The position numbers and the translations under genes were made by a program. The notes beneath the pieces are model-generated. The model ran no database searches and was not told where the DNA came from. It saw only the letters and a program-made list of their open reading frames with translations. This document shows, piece after piece, positions 10,711-22,700 of a DNA stretch of 64,000 nucleotides (its first letter is position 1; each line of letters starts with the position of its first letter). Origin of the DNA: Lycocorax pyrrhopterus obiensis (taxonomy: Eukaryota > Chordata > Aves > Passeriformes > Paradisaeidae). Location of the stretch: NCBI GenBank assembly GCA_014706295.1, contig JACSVZ010000011.1, positions 704,663 through 768,662 on the forward strand, written 5' to 3'.

Positions 10711-13700
10711 ATGGAGCCGGCGGCTTCGCCGGGCTGAACGCTCGTGGGTACGAATCCGGCATGGCTTTCTGTAACGAAAATAACGGGATCCAAAGCAAAC
10801 TAGTTGATAAATGCAGGCATCTCCCTAGACTGGAAACCCGGTTCACCCGGAGTTCAGTCCATGCGAGCAGGAGCGGTATGAGGGGACACGGAGGCAGTTT
10901 TTAATTTCTTGAGTTGTCTTTAGAGAACAGGGGGTTTCTTTGGGCGCTGCTCTCCGGCACGAGTGCTTCTCGGCACGTCCCGATTCCCCTGCCCCTGCTC
11001 GGCCACACTGGCAGCTCGGACCTTGCAATGCCCCTTTACACCTCACCCAACCCTCCAGAACGGGTATGTTCAAACCACGGCAAACATACAGCAAAGAATG
11101 ATTTGTACAATATATTAGCCCCAGTGTGCTAGTGATGGGCAACCGGACAGCACCCTGCTGACGTTTGGGATTCCCGGGTGCTGGCTGTAGAAGTAGCCAG
11201 GAATGAATGATGTGATACCTGGTCGTAGCTGTGCCATTAGTTTTTTAAGCTTTTTCAGGGGTCAGGAAAACCCCTTATTGTGATTGTATTATAATATTGC
11301 TTTCTATCTGTAGCTGACTTGTGTTGCACGTAGATTAACATGTTTTAAGAAACCCAAAGGTGCTTTTTTTTAATGCTAGACACCTACCCTGAAATTCTTG
11401 TATTTTATTGCAAGATTTAAAAGTTGCAGCTATTAGGAGAATAGGCTGTATCTACAGTACCAGGGACAGAGGGTGAATAGTAAACATGAACGGTCTCAGA
11501 AATGAAAATCGGAAATGCCGCCGCTAAATCTGTTTTGTTTATTAATGATGCTCACCATTTGACAAGAAAGCTATCCCCAGTTTATCCTGAGAAGATTTCA
11601 TTTTGTCAGATGTCTGGTGTCTCATCAATTCCTTTCATGTCCCTGGGATTTTCTCTTTTCCAGGCTCAGGCCACAGCAGCTCTCTGTGTTGGGGATAAAT
11701 GTTAAGCTCTTCTTTTGAATTCATGAGCTTCCAAATTAAACTTTTGCTGACACCTGCTACCTAGCCTGGTTGAGCATAATGACAGTGTCACCCGGGCTAC
11801 TGGAGCTCTGCCACCAAACAAAGTAAATCGCAAACAAAAATAATTGTAAGGTGCCTGGACTAGGTAACACAATGATTTGGGGGACGTCTGGGAAACTGGC
11901 TACTGGAAATCCAATCAAAGTCTGCTTCTAATGGAGCAAACTTTCCAACAGCAATCACAGGCAGGAATTAAATCCATAGACTAGATGGCAACAGAGATTA
12001 ATAATCATCATCAATTAGCTGATGGAATCAAACAGAACAAAATGAGGGTAAACAAAAACCTGTCTCCCCCTCCCCCTTGAGTCCAGTCCCACCTTTATTT
12101 ATCAAGAGTCAAGGATCTCTCCTGAGCACTCGTTTCAAGTGCCAAAAAATTTAGCAGGTGTCATAACATAAGGTCAAGACTTAATTATTTATGTGGAGAC
12201 ATCAATCATCCTGTGGGGATGATTTATTTATAAATCACCAGAGCTGTAAAACAAGACAGTGAATTCTGATTTCCTCCTGCTCCTTCCTGAAGAGACCAGG
12301 AAGGTCCCCGCTGTGGCCGAATGACCTCAGGAGCCTGTCGAAGTTTTTGCCCAGCCCCACATGGAGGAGGCTTTTCTACACCTTTTAAATCGTGCAACCA
12401 AAATGCCACTGGGGAAATCTCATGCATATTTGCTACATCTCAGTAATGAACATTTACTGATTATGGATTATCTGGAGAATTTAGCTTTTTAAACATTATT
12501 CAAATTTTTATGTTTATGTAAGCTAATAAGACTGAGGAGATTCAGTAACTACTCTTTGCCTTATGGTATTTGAAAAGTGTGTCCATGGGGCTTAGCTCAG
12601 CATCTTCCATGCTTTTAAAAGACTAAAATAGAATTTTCCTGCCTGAGAAAAACCACCCTATCGCTACTCAGTATAATGTTCTTTGCTCACAATTAATGCC
12701 AAAACTCAATTTTCTAATATGCTTTTTATGTTTCTGCTGAGCGCAAACAGGATGGCACAGTAAAAGCTTTTATTGCCATCTGATTAGACTGCACTGGGGG
12801 TAAGTAAGTGGCTTGGGCTGGTAGGGCTGCGATTTGCTGTGCTGGATGCAGCAAACACAGAGGAGGGCATGGGATGCTGAGCACCAGCCACAATCCTGCT
12901 CTCAGGGTCATTCAGAGAAATGTTATCAACTGTGTGGGCAGAAGTAGGATCAGGCCCATTAGGTTTTCTCATAGCTGGACAAAGTAATGAACATGCGCTT
13001 GGGATGTTCCTTAATCTCCTCTTCTGGGATTTTGATAAAGGGTTAATTACAGCCAGGGATTCTCAGATATTTGCCCATTTATTTATCTGTTAAGAGAAAT
13101 CATGCTATTGATCTTATTCATGTGACCATTTTTCAGGCAGGGAGGTGATTAACTTTGAGTGAAACTAGTAAAAAAAGAATATAGGAAGAGAGATGGAAAG
13201 GAAAGTTATGGTAAAAGTAAGAGCTAGGAGGGAAGGTTTCCTTTGCTTTTCTGTTGTTATCTTGTAAAACTGTGTAGCCCAAACCTATCAGCTTTACCAT
13301 CAAGAAAAGAGGAGCACGAGGAGTATCCAGGGCATCTTGTGATCCTTCTGAACTTCATAGCAGGACTCCATTTTGGCAAGAGCAAGTCAATAAGCTCTCC
13401 TGCACATCCATTATTCTGTTCCCACTGATTTTAAAAGAAGACCATTTATCACTGTATTTCAGTGACAGAAATACTAAAATAATGTTTCACTGGGTTTATA
13501 AGAGGGTACAAAAAAGGATGGATGAGCTGGCAACGTCTTCAAGGAACAATTAAGACATTAAGAGTGCAGGAAAATATTTTTGGGAAATAACTAATCAGTG
13601 AGAAAATAGGAATTTAGGACCAAATTCAGTTATGAGATGTTCTTCAAGCACTCTCTGGATTTTGCTGAGAGCATGTGAAAAAAATGAAAAATTCATAGTA

Positions 13701-14340
13701 TTTCTTGTAGGCAAGACCAGTCATCTGCTTGTGTATTTTTATGGTATACTGGGTATATTTATAGCATTTAGTAATGCCAGCAACATTCAATGTAAAGAGT
13801 AACAGATGACTGTATCGTGAAACAAGGCACTGGCAAGGTAGGTGGGAAATGATTTCCAAAATATTGCAGCAACCAGGCTGGGAGAAATCTAGGAAGATGG
13901 TAAACATAACAGACCTAGGTAGCTTCAAGCAAAGCCAGGGCTAAAGCCCCAGGCCGAGCCCTATGCACGTGTTCTGTAGAGGAGGAGAGCCAGGACTCGC
14001 TGTGTGCAAGCCCCAGCAGAGGTGGCTTCTGTGTCACTCCAGCCTCGGTGCATCCAAGGGCACAGGCAACAATAAAATCGCAGTTGAGTGCAAAGAGAAG
14101 AAAGGAGGGGAATGAAATTGTATTGGCTCAGCTTCAAGAAACAAATCACAGATTTCCCTAATCAGACAGATGATGCCTAACTAGGGCACAATGTGAACCA
14201 CAAAGAAAGGTGGCAGATTTCACAAATTAGTCATGGCAAAAATGGTGAATTTCACAGCTTGAAGTGAATTCCTGTTATAGGATGAAACAGCACAAAGTGA
14301 TTAAGAGCTCTAACTGATAGGAGCAATAAGCATGTGAGAC

Positions 14341-14661
14341 TTAGTCATCACACAGCAGCCGACATTTCTCTCTGGCTTCAGCTGAGCCACAGGAGCAGCC
14401 CTTCAGCCTCCAGTATTTGATGCTGAGTGGGAGCTGGTGGGGACAATCACAAACAAACGAGGTCCCACAGATGTTTCCTGGAGTTTTCTGTTTCTGTGAG
14501 GCACAACCATGGCAGTCCAATAGGAGCTGGAGCAGCCACTCTGTAGGGAGATGTTCTTCAGGCACAGGCTCTGCTCCTGGTGCCACCACTGAAACCTGGA
14601 GCCGTGGCTTCAGCAGTGGAGCACAGGCCATGAGAAGAGTCAAGAGATAGCAGGACCTCAT
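14341..14661 (-). CDS. Candidate small secreted cysteine-rich protein (106 aa), unrecognised
   Basis: I do not recognise this protein. The frame starts MRSCYLLTLLMACAPLL, which resembles a signal peptide (charged start, then a Leu-rich core), and ends at a TAA. Beyond residue 49 it has nine cysteines, at 50, 53, 65, 71, 73, 89, 91, 100 and 104, giving CxxC, CxC, CxC and CxxxC patterns. The C-terminal WRLKGCSC...KC...C stretch faintly recalls the endothelin CxC...CxxxC pattern. However, the spacing is one residue too long, and the dibasic cleavage site and hydrophobic tail are missing, so I do not assign it there. The ATG has A at -3. About 20 nt upstream is an excellent minus-strand acceptor (pyrimidine tract about 14685-14705, tandem CAGCAG ending at 14683 or 14680). 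No AATAAA was seen just downstream. Chance remains the main alternative. Confidence 0.25.
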   Translation of the reverse strand: MRSCYLLTLLMACAPLLKPRLQVSVVAPGAEPVPEEHLPTEWLLQLLLDCHGCASQKQKTPGNICGTSFVCDCPHQLPLSIKYWRLKGCSCGSAEAREKCRLLCDD

Positions 14662-15219
14662 CTTCACAGTATGATCCCACTGCTGAAGAGCAGAGAGGGA
14701 AGACGGCTGAGAAAAGTTGGAACAAGGGGGACACTGTTGCAGCACACTCCCTGCCATGCTGGGGACGACCTTCCAGGTCTGGCAGTGCCATTTTTAGAGC
14801 CACTAGGTGCTAGCATGTGCCACCTCATAGTAACCACACCACAGCATTCATCTCTAACAGAAAACAACCATTAAACAGTCTATTCCCATTTACTATTCTT
14901 TCAGGGGATCAAAACCAGTGTCACAAGCCTCTGCCTCAGGTGGTGTTGCATGACTTTTGCTGGTAAAACATTTCAATAGCTGTGACAGCACGCTTTCAAG
15001 GAGATGTCTGTTAACAGATACTGGAACATTACCCTGCCATTTGTATCGCTGCTTAGATGAAGATAAAAATTCTGGAGAAAAATATCACCATTATATCTTA
15101 ATACTTCTTAATACTTTTGTTTCAATGTACAGTCTTCTGTCATAGCTACTGAAAATTTATAGAGCAAAATGGAAGCAAAGTGAGCTAATACCAAGCAGGA
15201 CAAGGCCACCCTGGTGAAT

Positions 15220-15480
15220 TCCTCCTCTGGCAGCATAAGCCTCCATGGAACTCCCCGCGTTGGAGGCAGGCTCGGGCAGTGCCCCGGCAGCCCGAGCGGA
15301 GGCCGTGCCGGGAGCTTAACAAAGCCCGGCGCTGGTAGGCGGAGCCGAGGCTGCAGCGGAGCCACGAACCCTTCGGAGAGCAGAGCCTGGCAGCTTTCCT
15401 CTGTTTCGTGAGGGTGTTCCAGCACCGTCGGGTCCACTGAGCGCAGCCTTATTAACATCGTGCAGGGCGAGGGGAAGCTG
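15220..15480. other. Small GC-rich, CpG-containing block in the intron
   Basis: About 260 bp with roughly 20 CpGs, set in AT-rich intron. No domain is recognisable in the frames crossing it on either strand. Just beyond it, on the minus strand, is a good donor (CCAG|GTGGGA, junction below 15548). The block therefore lies about 0.6-0.9 kb upstream of the cysteine-rich minus-strand frame at 14341-14661 and could mark the promoter or first exon of that candidate transcript. It could also be an intronic enhancer or alternative promoter of CHST8. Confidence 0.35.
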
Positions 15481-18400
15481 TTGAAGCTGCCAGGACTGAA
15501 GCCATAGAGGAATGTAATGGGGCAGTGCCAGTTCCTTCAAATCCCACCTGGAATTCATTAGCCATCCGCTGGAGGTAGCGGAGCACCTGCATCCCAGATT
15601 ATCAAACACTCATCCCCTGTGCAGAGTCTAGCTGCACCTCGACTGGGCACTGCGTGGCCACAGCTCCACTCCTGATCCAGCACCGAGAGGATTTTCAATT
15701 GTACCGTGAAGAAAGACCCCAAGAGGAAGTGATCATTCTTGGACGAGGATGCAAATACAAAGTTTGAAAAAATTATAATTTCTAAAGCATTTTGAAAGGA
15801 ATGCCCTTGGAGTCCTGGTAAGGAACTAGAAAGGACTTTTAAAAAGGCAGTCTTCTCCTAAACTGATTTTGGAACTTGCAAGGTTTTATGAAATCTTTCA
15901 GTAACATTTCGCAAATCAATGCTAATTTGATGTATTGGAGCTCAGCACTGTGCCAATTCACTGTCAAACCAGTATTAACTAGGCATTTTTGGGGAATGCT
16001 TATAGCTCAAGGTCCATTAAATATGCAAACCTGGCAATTATTTCATCACCCTTAAAACACTTCATTTAAAATGTTCATCAGAACACTCATAAATGATCTT
16101 TCAGTCTTCATCAGAATGAAGCCTCCCCCTATTGAAAGTGCAAGTCAGTGTCCTGGGAAAGAGGGCTGGTGGCTGTGCCTGGGATGAAGACAGGAGGCAG
16201 AAGGGGACTGATGCTGCCTGCAGTGCTGCCAAGAAGCACAGCCACGTTAAGATCTGCTAGGGCCTGATCTGCCAACCACCATTCACACAGCAACCAACCT
16301 CGTGAAAGTCAGGAAATGTTAAGTAAATGGCAGTCCTCGAGAGAGCACTAATTACTCACCTTGGAAAAGGTGGCCGGATCAATTGCATAAACTTTCTGAG
16401 TGCTTTTTGAACTTGAGTGCCTGTGATCTGACATCCACTTTAAGCTAGGAGCTAAATAAAAGTTACTTTATTTTTTAACAGTTGCTAATTTAGCCAAAGC
16501 TGCAACAGATCCTGGTCTTTAATTCTGGGTTCCTTTAATGCCTGCACAGAAGCAGTTTGAGAGAGGTTGGTTTCTCCTTCTAGTCAGTGTGGTCCTCAAA
16601 TACAGACCTGATCCCCTTCTGAGTTGGGAGAATCACAGCAGTAGTTAGCTGGTGACATGTATATTTAGATGACTGACTTCAGGCACCCACGTTTGAATAT
16701 GTGATTTAATATGCCTTCATTTTTATGTCCTGAAATGGAGATACTACTTAGCTCAAAGAAGCTCAATTAATTTTTGTGTTGCTTTTAAGTTTTTTAATGG
16801 AAGATGTTACATAAATAATTATTTAATATACTTTAACAGGGTTTTTTGCATGAGCTGCTTGATCTGCTTAAAGCACATAAATGAGTACAAGTTGAATTAG
16901 TAAAATAAGTTCAGAAATCTAAAGAGTGCATCAGAAGTTAGACTAGTGCATAAGAAGGGGTAAAAGCTAAGTTGCTCTTTCATTGGCAAAAAGCAGACAG
17001 ATCGTTGTTTTGTGAACCTTTAGACTGCTCATTTCTCAGGAATCACAAAATCCATTTGTGAAAAGGTCTAGGAAATAAAGAAAGAAATTGTACAAGGAGC
17101 ATCCTGGTCAGTAAAGCATGTGAGTCTGCAGGCACATAGACAGGATGATGCCATGAATCTCCCCTTTGTGTTGCAGTTCAGAAGAGGAGTTATTTTCTTC
17201 AGCTGAGCAGATGCCAAAGGCTCAGAGAAGGGCGAGCGGACAGAACGCAGCCCCTTTCTTGTAGCAGAAATGTATCCGCCTGGTTTCTCAAGTCACAGAA
17301 GAGAGAATCCCGTCCTAATCTGCAGTGATCACAACCTCTTCGTCTGGGGGTTATCACAGCACGGGGTGTAAGGCAGAGCATGACCAACTATTATTTCATC
17401 CTTCCATCCCCCAGTCCAGAACCTATTCCACCCAACACAGATTTCCACATCCACCAGTTCTATGGAAAGTTCCTTCCCTGCCATCTCTATGATATTTTAC
17501 AAATACATACGTGCTTTTTTCCAGCTTTCCCTGAAAGTATACTTCATCACACTCACATCCAAAAATTTCCCTCTCCAACTGCAGAAGCTAATTTATTACT
17601 CTTCTGGCTTTTCTTCTCAACGACTATTCAGATCACATTGTTAGTGTTTCTTCGAATAATACCAAAGCCCTGTGACAATGTTTTAACAAGTCACTTATAA
17701 CTTACTAGCAAAATAGTTCACATCTGCCTGTTCGTTATGGCTGTATGATCCACCCAAGGAAGCTGCTGTCCAATAAATTACTGAACCGTCTGCCTTCACA
17801 CAGTGCTCCCCAAACTCTCCAGCATCTCTTCACTGCTTTCCATCACCTAACTTAGTGCCAAGATGAAGGATGGCAGCTGTTTCAGCACTTAATGCCAGTA
17901 TTCCTAGTAGACTAGGGGGAGGGGATTTCCTTTCAAGATGCCCCTCTTCCCACTGAGACCGCAGTAATATTATCTCATGTCTTTAAATACCGGTCTTGGA
18001 GTTATCAGTGTGACAGCAAGGTGCAGAGGTTTTATGATACAGAAAATTTACATGAACAATTTCTTTTTTTTTCCCCCAACATTTAAAATCTAAAGTTACT
18101 TTTGAATCCTTGAATTAATTAATAATTTCATCCTTTTCTCATAAACACTGTTTAATGCTTTGGAATAGCACTGCCCACATTGTTCTGTGTATGCTGCCAC
18201 TTCTGGAGGTCTCAGTGTCTCCCCATGGCATTAGATGTTGTAGATGCACGTAACACGTGCGAGGCTATAGCTCATGTAAAGCTCTTCTGTTCTGTACCTT
18301 ACACAGGAGGGCTACAGCACTGATGGCAGCCTGTACATAGTATCTATGAATAAAATATCTTCACACTTACCTGCACTGTGTTCTTCTAATACATTATTAT

Positions 18401-19728
18401 TAACCTCTATTGCAGCACTTTTACTTCAAAATACTAGAATCAGCTTGTTATTCTACCTTTAGTTTACACTGGGAGAAACCTCAGCTCAGGGTAATGTCAG
18501 ATTATCTAAGGTCTCTGTTATAGTAGCAGCATGTTGCTAGCACAGAAATTCTTCTGGTTTTCATAAATATTTGAATACGGCTTTATCATCCTCATCATCA
18601 TTTTGGGCTGGTTGGAAGAGGATCCCCCCGTGATTGCAACCCATTTCCGAGTTGTCACCGAAAGTCAGTCGGTGATATTTCAATCAAGTGTTCGTATAAC
18701 AAATTCCATTCAAATTCTGTCTGAAAGGGAGTTAAGGTTTCATCCTGCTGCTTAGAGAATGATATGCTAAATGCAGCTTCCCTTGGGCTTGGCTGCAGTC
18801 CAGCACTTTGTAATTTATAGTTCTCCTTCCCAGTTCTGCTGTGACCTTGGGACTGCACGGTGAAGTTCTCCCAGCTCCAGCACTTTTTGCAAAAGCACTG
18901 TCCCGGAGTCCTCGCCCCTTCCCAGCCAGTGCATGGCAGCAGCAGGGCAGCTCCTGGGAAATCCAGGGCACTGCTCTGGCACACGGGCAGGGGGGAGCAG
19001 CAGCGCAGGGGAGTGCTCATTTTCTCTTTTACTATTAGGAGCAAATCATGGAACATTGTTCTTAAATGACAGAAATTATTAGCTAGCTTCAAAGCATGAA
19101 ATTCATTCACAGAAGAGGTTTAAATTATATTAGCCAAAGGCATTTTCTGTAGAGACAGCCACAAAACAGCTCTAATTGGAGATCTCCAAACAGCTGTTGT
19201 GCCCTATGTATTTATATTGAAAAAATAACTTGGAAGATTATGTTAACATGCAATTAAATTAAAAAAAAAGTTTTAACATTATTAGTGATCTTATTGATAC
19301 CATACAGGGGGTGCCTAAGATGCTTTACTGAGAAATGTGTGTCCATGGCCAGAGGAGCTGACAACCCAGATTGTAACACATGCCACTTTTAATAGAAAAA
19401 TTGTGTAATTGAGAGAAATTATTGCCCCTTGAAGATTACATTCATTATAGATTGTAACAGAGATATGTCTTCAGAATGACTGCAGTTCCCTTCAGTTAAA
19501 GAGCTATTCAGAAATACCAGTGTTTGAGCTCATGGATGTAGCTGCAATTGCTTTAGCAGAGTTAGTGAAGGAAAGCAATTTAGAGGAAGGTACAGCAGAC
19601 CTGTGCAGCTCTTTTGTTTCTTTATTCTTTCCAGATTTTCCAAGGACATATCTTCTGAAAGTACTTGTTTAATACTTACCTATCTGGATTCTTTAGGATG
19701 GGGAATAATTTTAAAATAAAAAGGGATG

Positions 19729-19784
19729 ACTTTTAAAATAATGATTTTAAATTAAAAAAAAATTAAAATCATGTTTTTAAAAGT
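19729..19784. repeat. AT-rich inverted repeat with 22-bp arms
   Basis: The arms at 19729-19750 and 19763-19784 are reverse complements at 20 of 22 positions and are separated by a 12-nt A-rich loop. The arms contain TTTTAAAA and GATTTTAA. Transcribed, it would fold into a hairpin; as DNA it could extrude a cruciform. The low complexity weakens any functional reading. Confidence 0.85.
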
Positions 19785-22700
19785 ATTTTAGATTTTTTAT
19801 TTCACCAGTAATTGCCATGGATTTTCTGCAAAACAAGTGATACGGATTTAGCTTTGAAACCAAAGAAAAACAACTCTTCATTTTTTCACTTGGTCTTCAA
19901 AGTATTGTATACGACATTTTTAGTGATTGGCATTTACCATAAATGAACCATCTCTATAACCCAGTTATATCCCAATTGTATCTCTTTTGAAGTGCTTCTT
20001 CTATTACCTGTTGTGAAGATATCAGAAAATCATTATGCTAAGTAGTTCTTTGTAAACAATAAACCAGCAAACCCAAGAAACTCCCTTTGCTAGATGCTCA
20101 TCACCAAGATACCACTGGCAAAACATTCATCAGCTCCCTGGACGAGTCTAAAAATGGTGGCCCTCAACTGGAGAACTTCAGCACAGATTTGTTTGGCTTT
20201 TTTGCTTCACTTGTGACACAACAACAGTGAAATGATTCCACTTGTGGGCAGTGCCCCCAGGTGAGGTGTGTGGCAAGGCCCTTAGGCAGTGCTGCTGGGT
20301 GTGCAGAGACCTTAGCGGCGGTGCCCCGACGGGAAAGGACAACTGGCACTATTTATGGCAGGTTTCTGTGCAAGAGGTTTCTGTGCTCTACACTGAGTAT
20401 TTATTCTGGCAGTAGCTCTAATTGTGCTGTAAACCACCCTGGGTGCTGGTTGCTGTGTGCCCAGGAGTTTGACTAGATGCCAGCCAACAGTGAGCTCTCT
20501 GATAATGGTGCATCATTTCACCACAGGAGCCTCATGCCCGTGGGTAGCAACAGCCTTCCTGCTTCCTCCCACGCTCCTCTGAGCAACCGAATCCCATCTC
20601 CAGGGTGTCTTCTGGACTATAAACTCGCTGTTGTTTATTATTAGCACACCTTACGAAGTATGAGGTGTGTGTTAGAAATACCTTTCTAAATACATGTTAG
20701 AGAATTAGTATCAGCCTGTCTCCAACCTGGCTGACCCCATTCTCATGCATTTCTAGGGCAAATAAGTAGTGGGGAGAATTTGTGCAGAGGGGACTCCCCA
20801 CCAGAGCTCATAATTTCCTCCAGGAAAAGTCTTCAAGTCTTCTCTTCGCGAAGTCCTGCTCAGCCCTGGGAATCTCCTCATTCTTTCAGTGGAGACCAGT
20901 CAGTGTTGGCTTTTGCAGTGCTCTGAGCAGAGGCAGTGGTTTCTTCCAACTTTACAGTGTTGCAGAATTTTTTGTATGATCATTGGCATTATTCATGCAC
21001 ACCTCCAGCTCCTCATCCTTAAGTGACTTTGAGACTTCCTTCTATAATCCATCATATCAGCAACCCTCTTGGCTGGCCTTGCCTTAGTAACAACTGCTTC
21101 TTCTTCCAGCAGTTCTCCTGACACCTCTTGTCAGCAGGACAGAAAGCTGAGCTCAGTACGAGGGGACTACGTGGAATTCATCCACATTTGGATGGGAAGG
21201 GAGGGTGCATGATGGATAAAGGAGATATGTAAGAGAGCATCAGAGGAAGCAGCTGGTCTAATTCAAAGCAGCTCTGCCTTGTAGTTCCACGTATCAGTGT
21301 GTGCCATTACCTGGAGCAGAGCCTGTGAGACCAAGGAGTGCTTGTTCCATCACAGCTGGCTCTTGTGTGTCTGATTAAAGCCTCTCTGCTTTTTTCCAGC
21401 CATACACCATCTCACTGGCTGCATAAGCCTGGCAGTTATGCCACACTGGGCACTTTCCCTGTTTGGCTATTCAACTGCCCTGTTACTTTCTTTTCTCAGG
21501 GCTTCTTTTCCCCTCTAATATCTCATCTAAACTTTTTATTTCTTAGCTTTAGGCCATTGCTCCCTGGCTACAATTTTCTGAGACTGTGAATAACTTCCTT
21601 CATTTCTGTTGTTACTTTGATATTAGACTGTAGTCATGTTCACCCTGAGCCATCTCTTTCAGTGGACTCTATGAATTTCGCTTTCTCAGCCTCTCTACAT
21701 GTTATGTTCTCTGATATACATGTCATTGTCCTCCTTTGTTTTCATCTTCTTTTGAAGTTTTCATATTCTTTTTGAAGTTTGGTTGCTAGAAATACAGAGC
21801 ATCGTGGTTTTAGATGGCTGTTATTTATATTGACTTACATGCACTTCCCACAGTTAGCTGTATTTTCTTACCCAGAAGGGCTATTTTTGTTTATATTGGT
21901 TTACTTTATGAAATTATCTTTCTCCTCTCCAAATGTAATTTTGCAAATGAAAATATACCAAATAACTCTCCATTTTGCTGCCAAGTTATCAACAGAAATC
22001 AGTAAGACTGGAGAAGGCAACTGGTTGTAAAGGCTCCTAAGGTCAATTTTTGTTTGCTGCAAAAGCTTTGCGTGAGTTTGATGCAGCTTCTGCGCAGGTA
22101 ACACGGGAGGCAGGACTGTCCTCAGGATTATCCCTGTGCCATTGTGTAAGGATCTCTGTCATTTTGGAAAGTACTATCAGCTACCTGTCCCCAGACATTC
22201 AGTATCTCCAGTTGATATAGTTTACTCTGATTTATCACCAAAATACGAATTTCTGTCCTATGGGAAGTTCTAAGTTTGGGGTTTTTTTAAAATTAAAAAA
22301 ATCTCAGTTTTAAAACTTGTCATGAAATACAAAATTCTTGAGAAAGAAATTCAGTTTGGGGAAAGCAGAAAGACTCCATCTAGATTATTTTTATCCAGTC
22401 TGGGTACTATGATTTGACTGTACTGACAAATCTCTTGTCTCAGCTCAGCATCTCACAGGGGCTGCCAATCCCAGTCCACCCTGCCCTGAGCTCTCCCTAG
22501 CAGACCACAGGGCTCAGCCAGCACCAGCCTCCAGCACACAGCACTGCCTCTTTTACCTTGTTGCTTTTCCTAAAGTTTATAAAAAATCTACACCTGACAA
22601 ATGTAAAATGCAAAAAGCCTCAGGAAAAGGTTGTATCCCATCATGGAAAAGGAGATCATGGCTGGGAGTGAGATCTTTGTATGGTGAAAGAATTGCAGCT

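Larger units (their letters stand above)
9690..10720 (+). promoter_or_regulatory. CHST8: CpG island, probable CHST8 promoter
   Basis: About 1 kb of very GC-rich, CpG-dense DNA in an otherwise AT-rich window. It has no TATA box near the presumed start and contains several GC boxes. A plus-strand first-exon donor (GCGCAG then GTCAGT) lies at 10307, and a second good donor (CCAG then GTGAGG) lies at 10705. The direction and spacing fit the 5' end of the CHST8 gene, whose first coding exon is the next exon I recognise, on the same strand about 42 kb downstream. The link to CHST8 is inferred from order and strand, because no transcript is available. A bidirectional promoter, with a divergent noncoding transcript leftward, is possible. 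Confidence 0.75.

Noticed and set aside
14341..14661. Assigning the cysteine-rich frame to the endothelin family
   Set aside because: The CxC...CxxxC spacing is one residue longer than in endothelins, there is no dibasic processing site before the first Cys, and the conserved hydrophobic tail is missing.
20440..20490. Possible CR1 3' fragment (GGAGTTTGACTAGATG)
   Set aside because: The match is about 16 bp, and the expected following sequence and terminal repeats are absent.
22440..22560. Moderately GC-rich CAGCAC/CCAGCC stretch
   Set aside because: It has almost no CpG, no splice signals and no clear repeat structure, so it is ordinary sequence.
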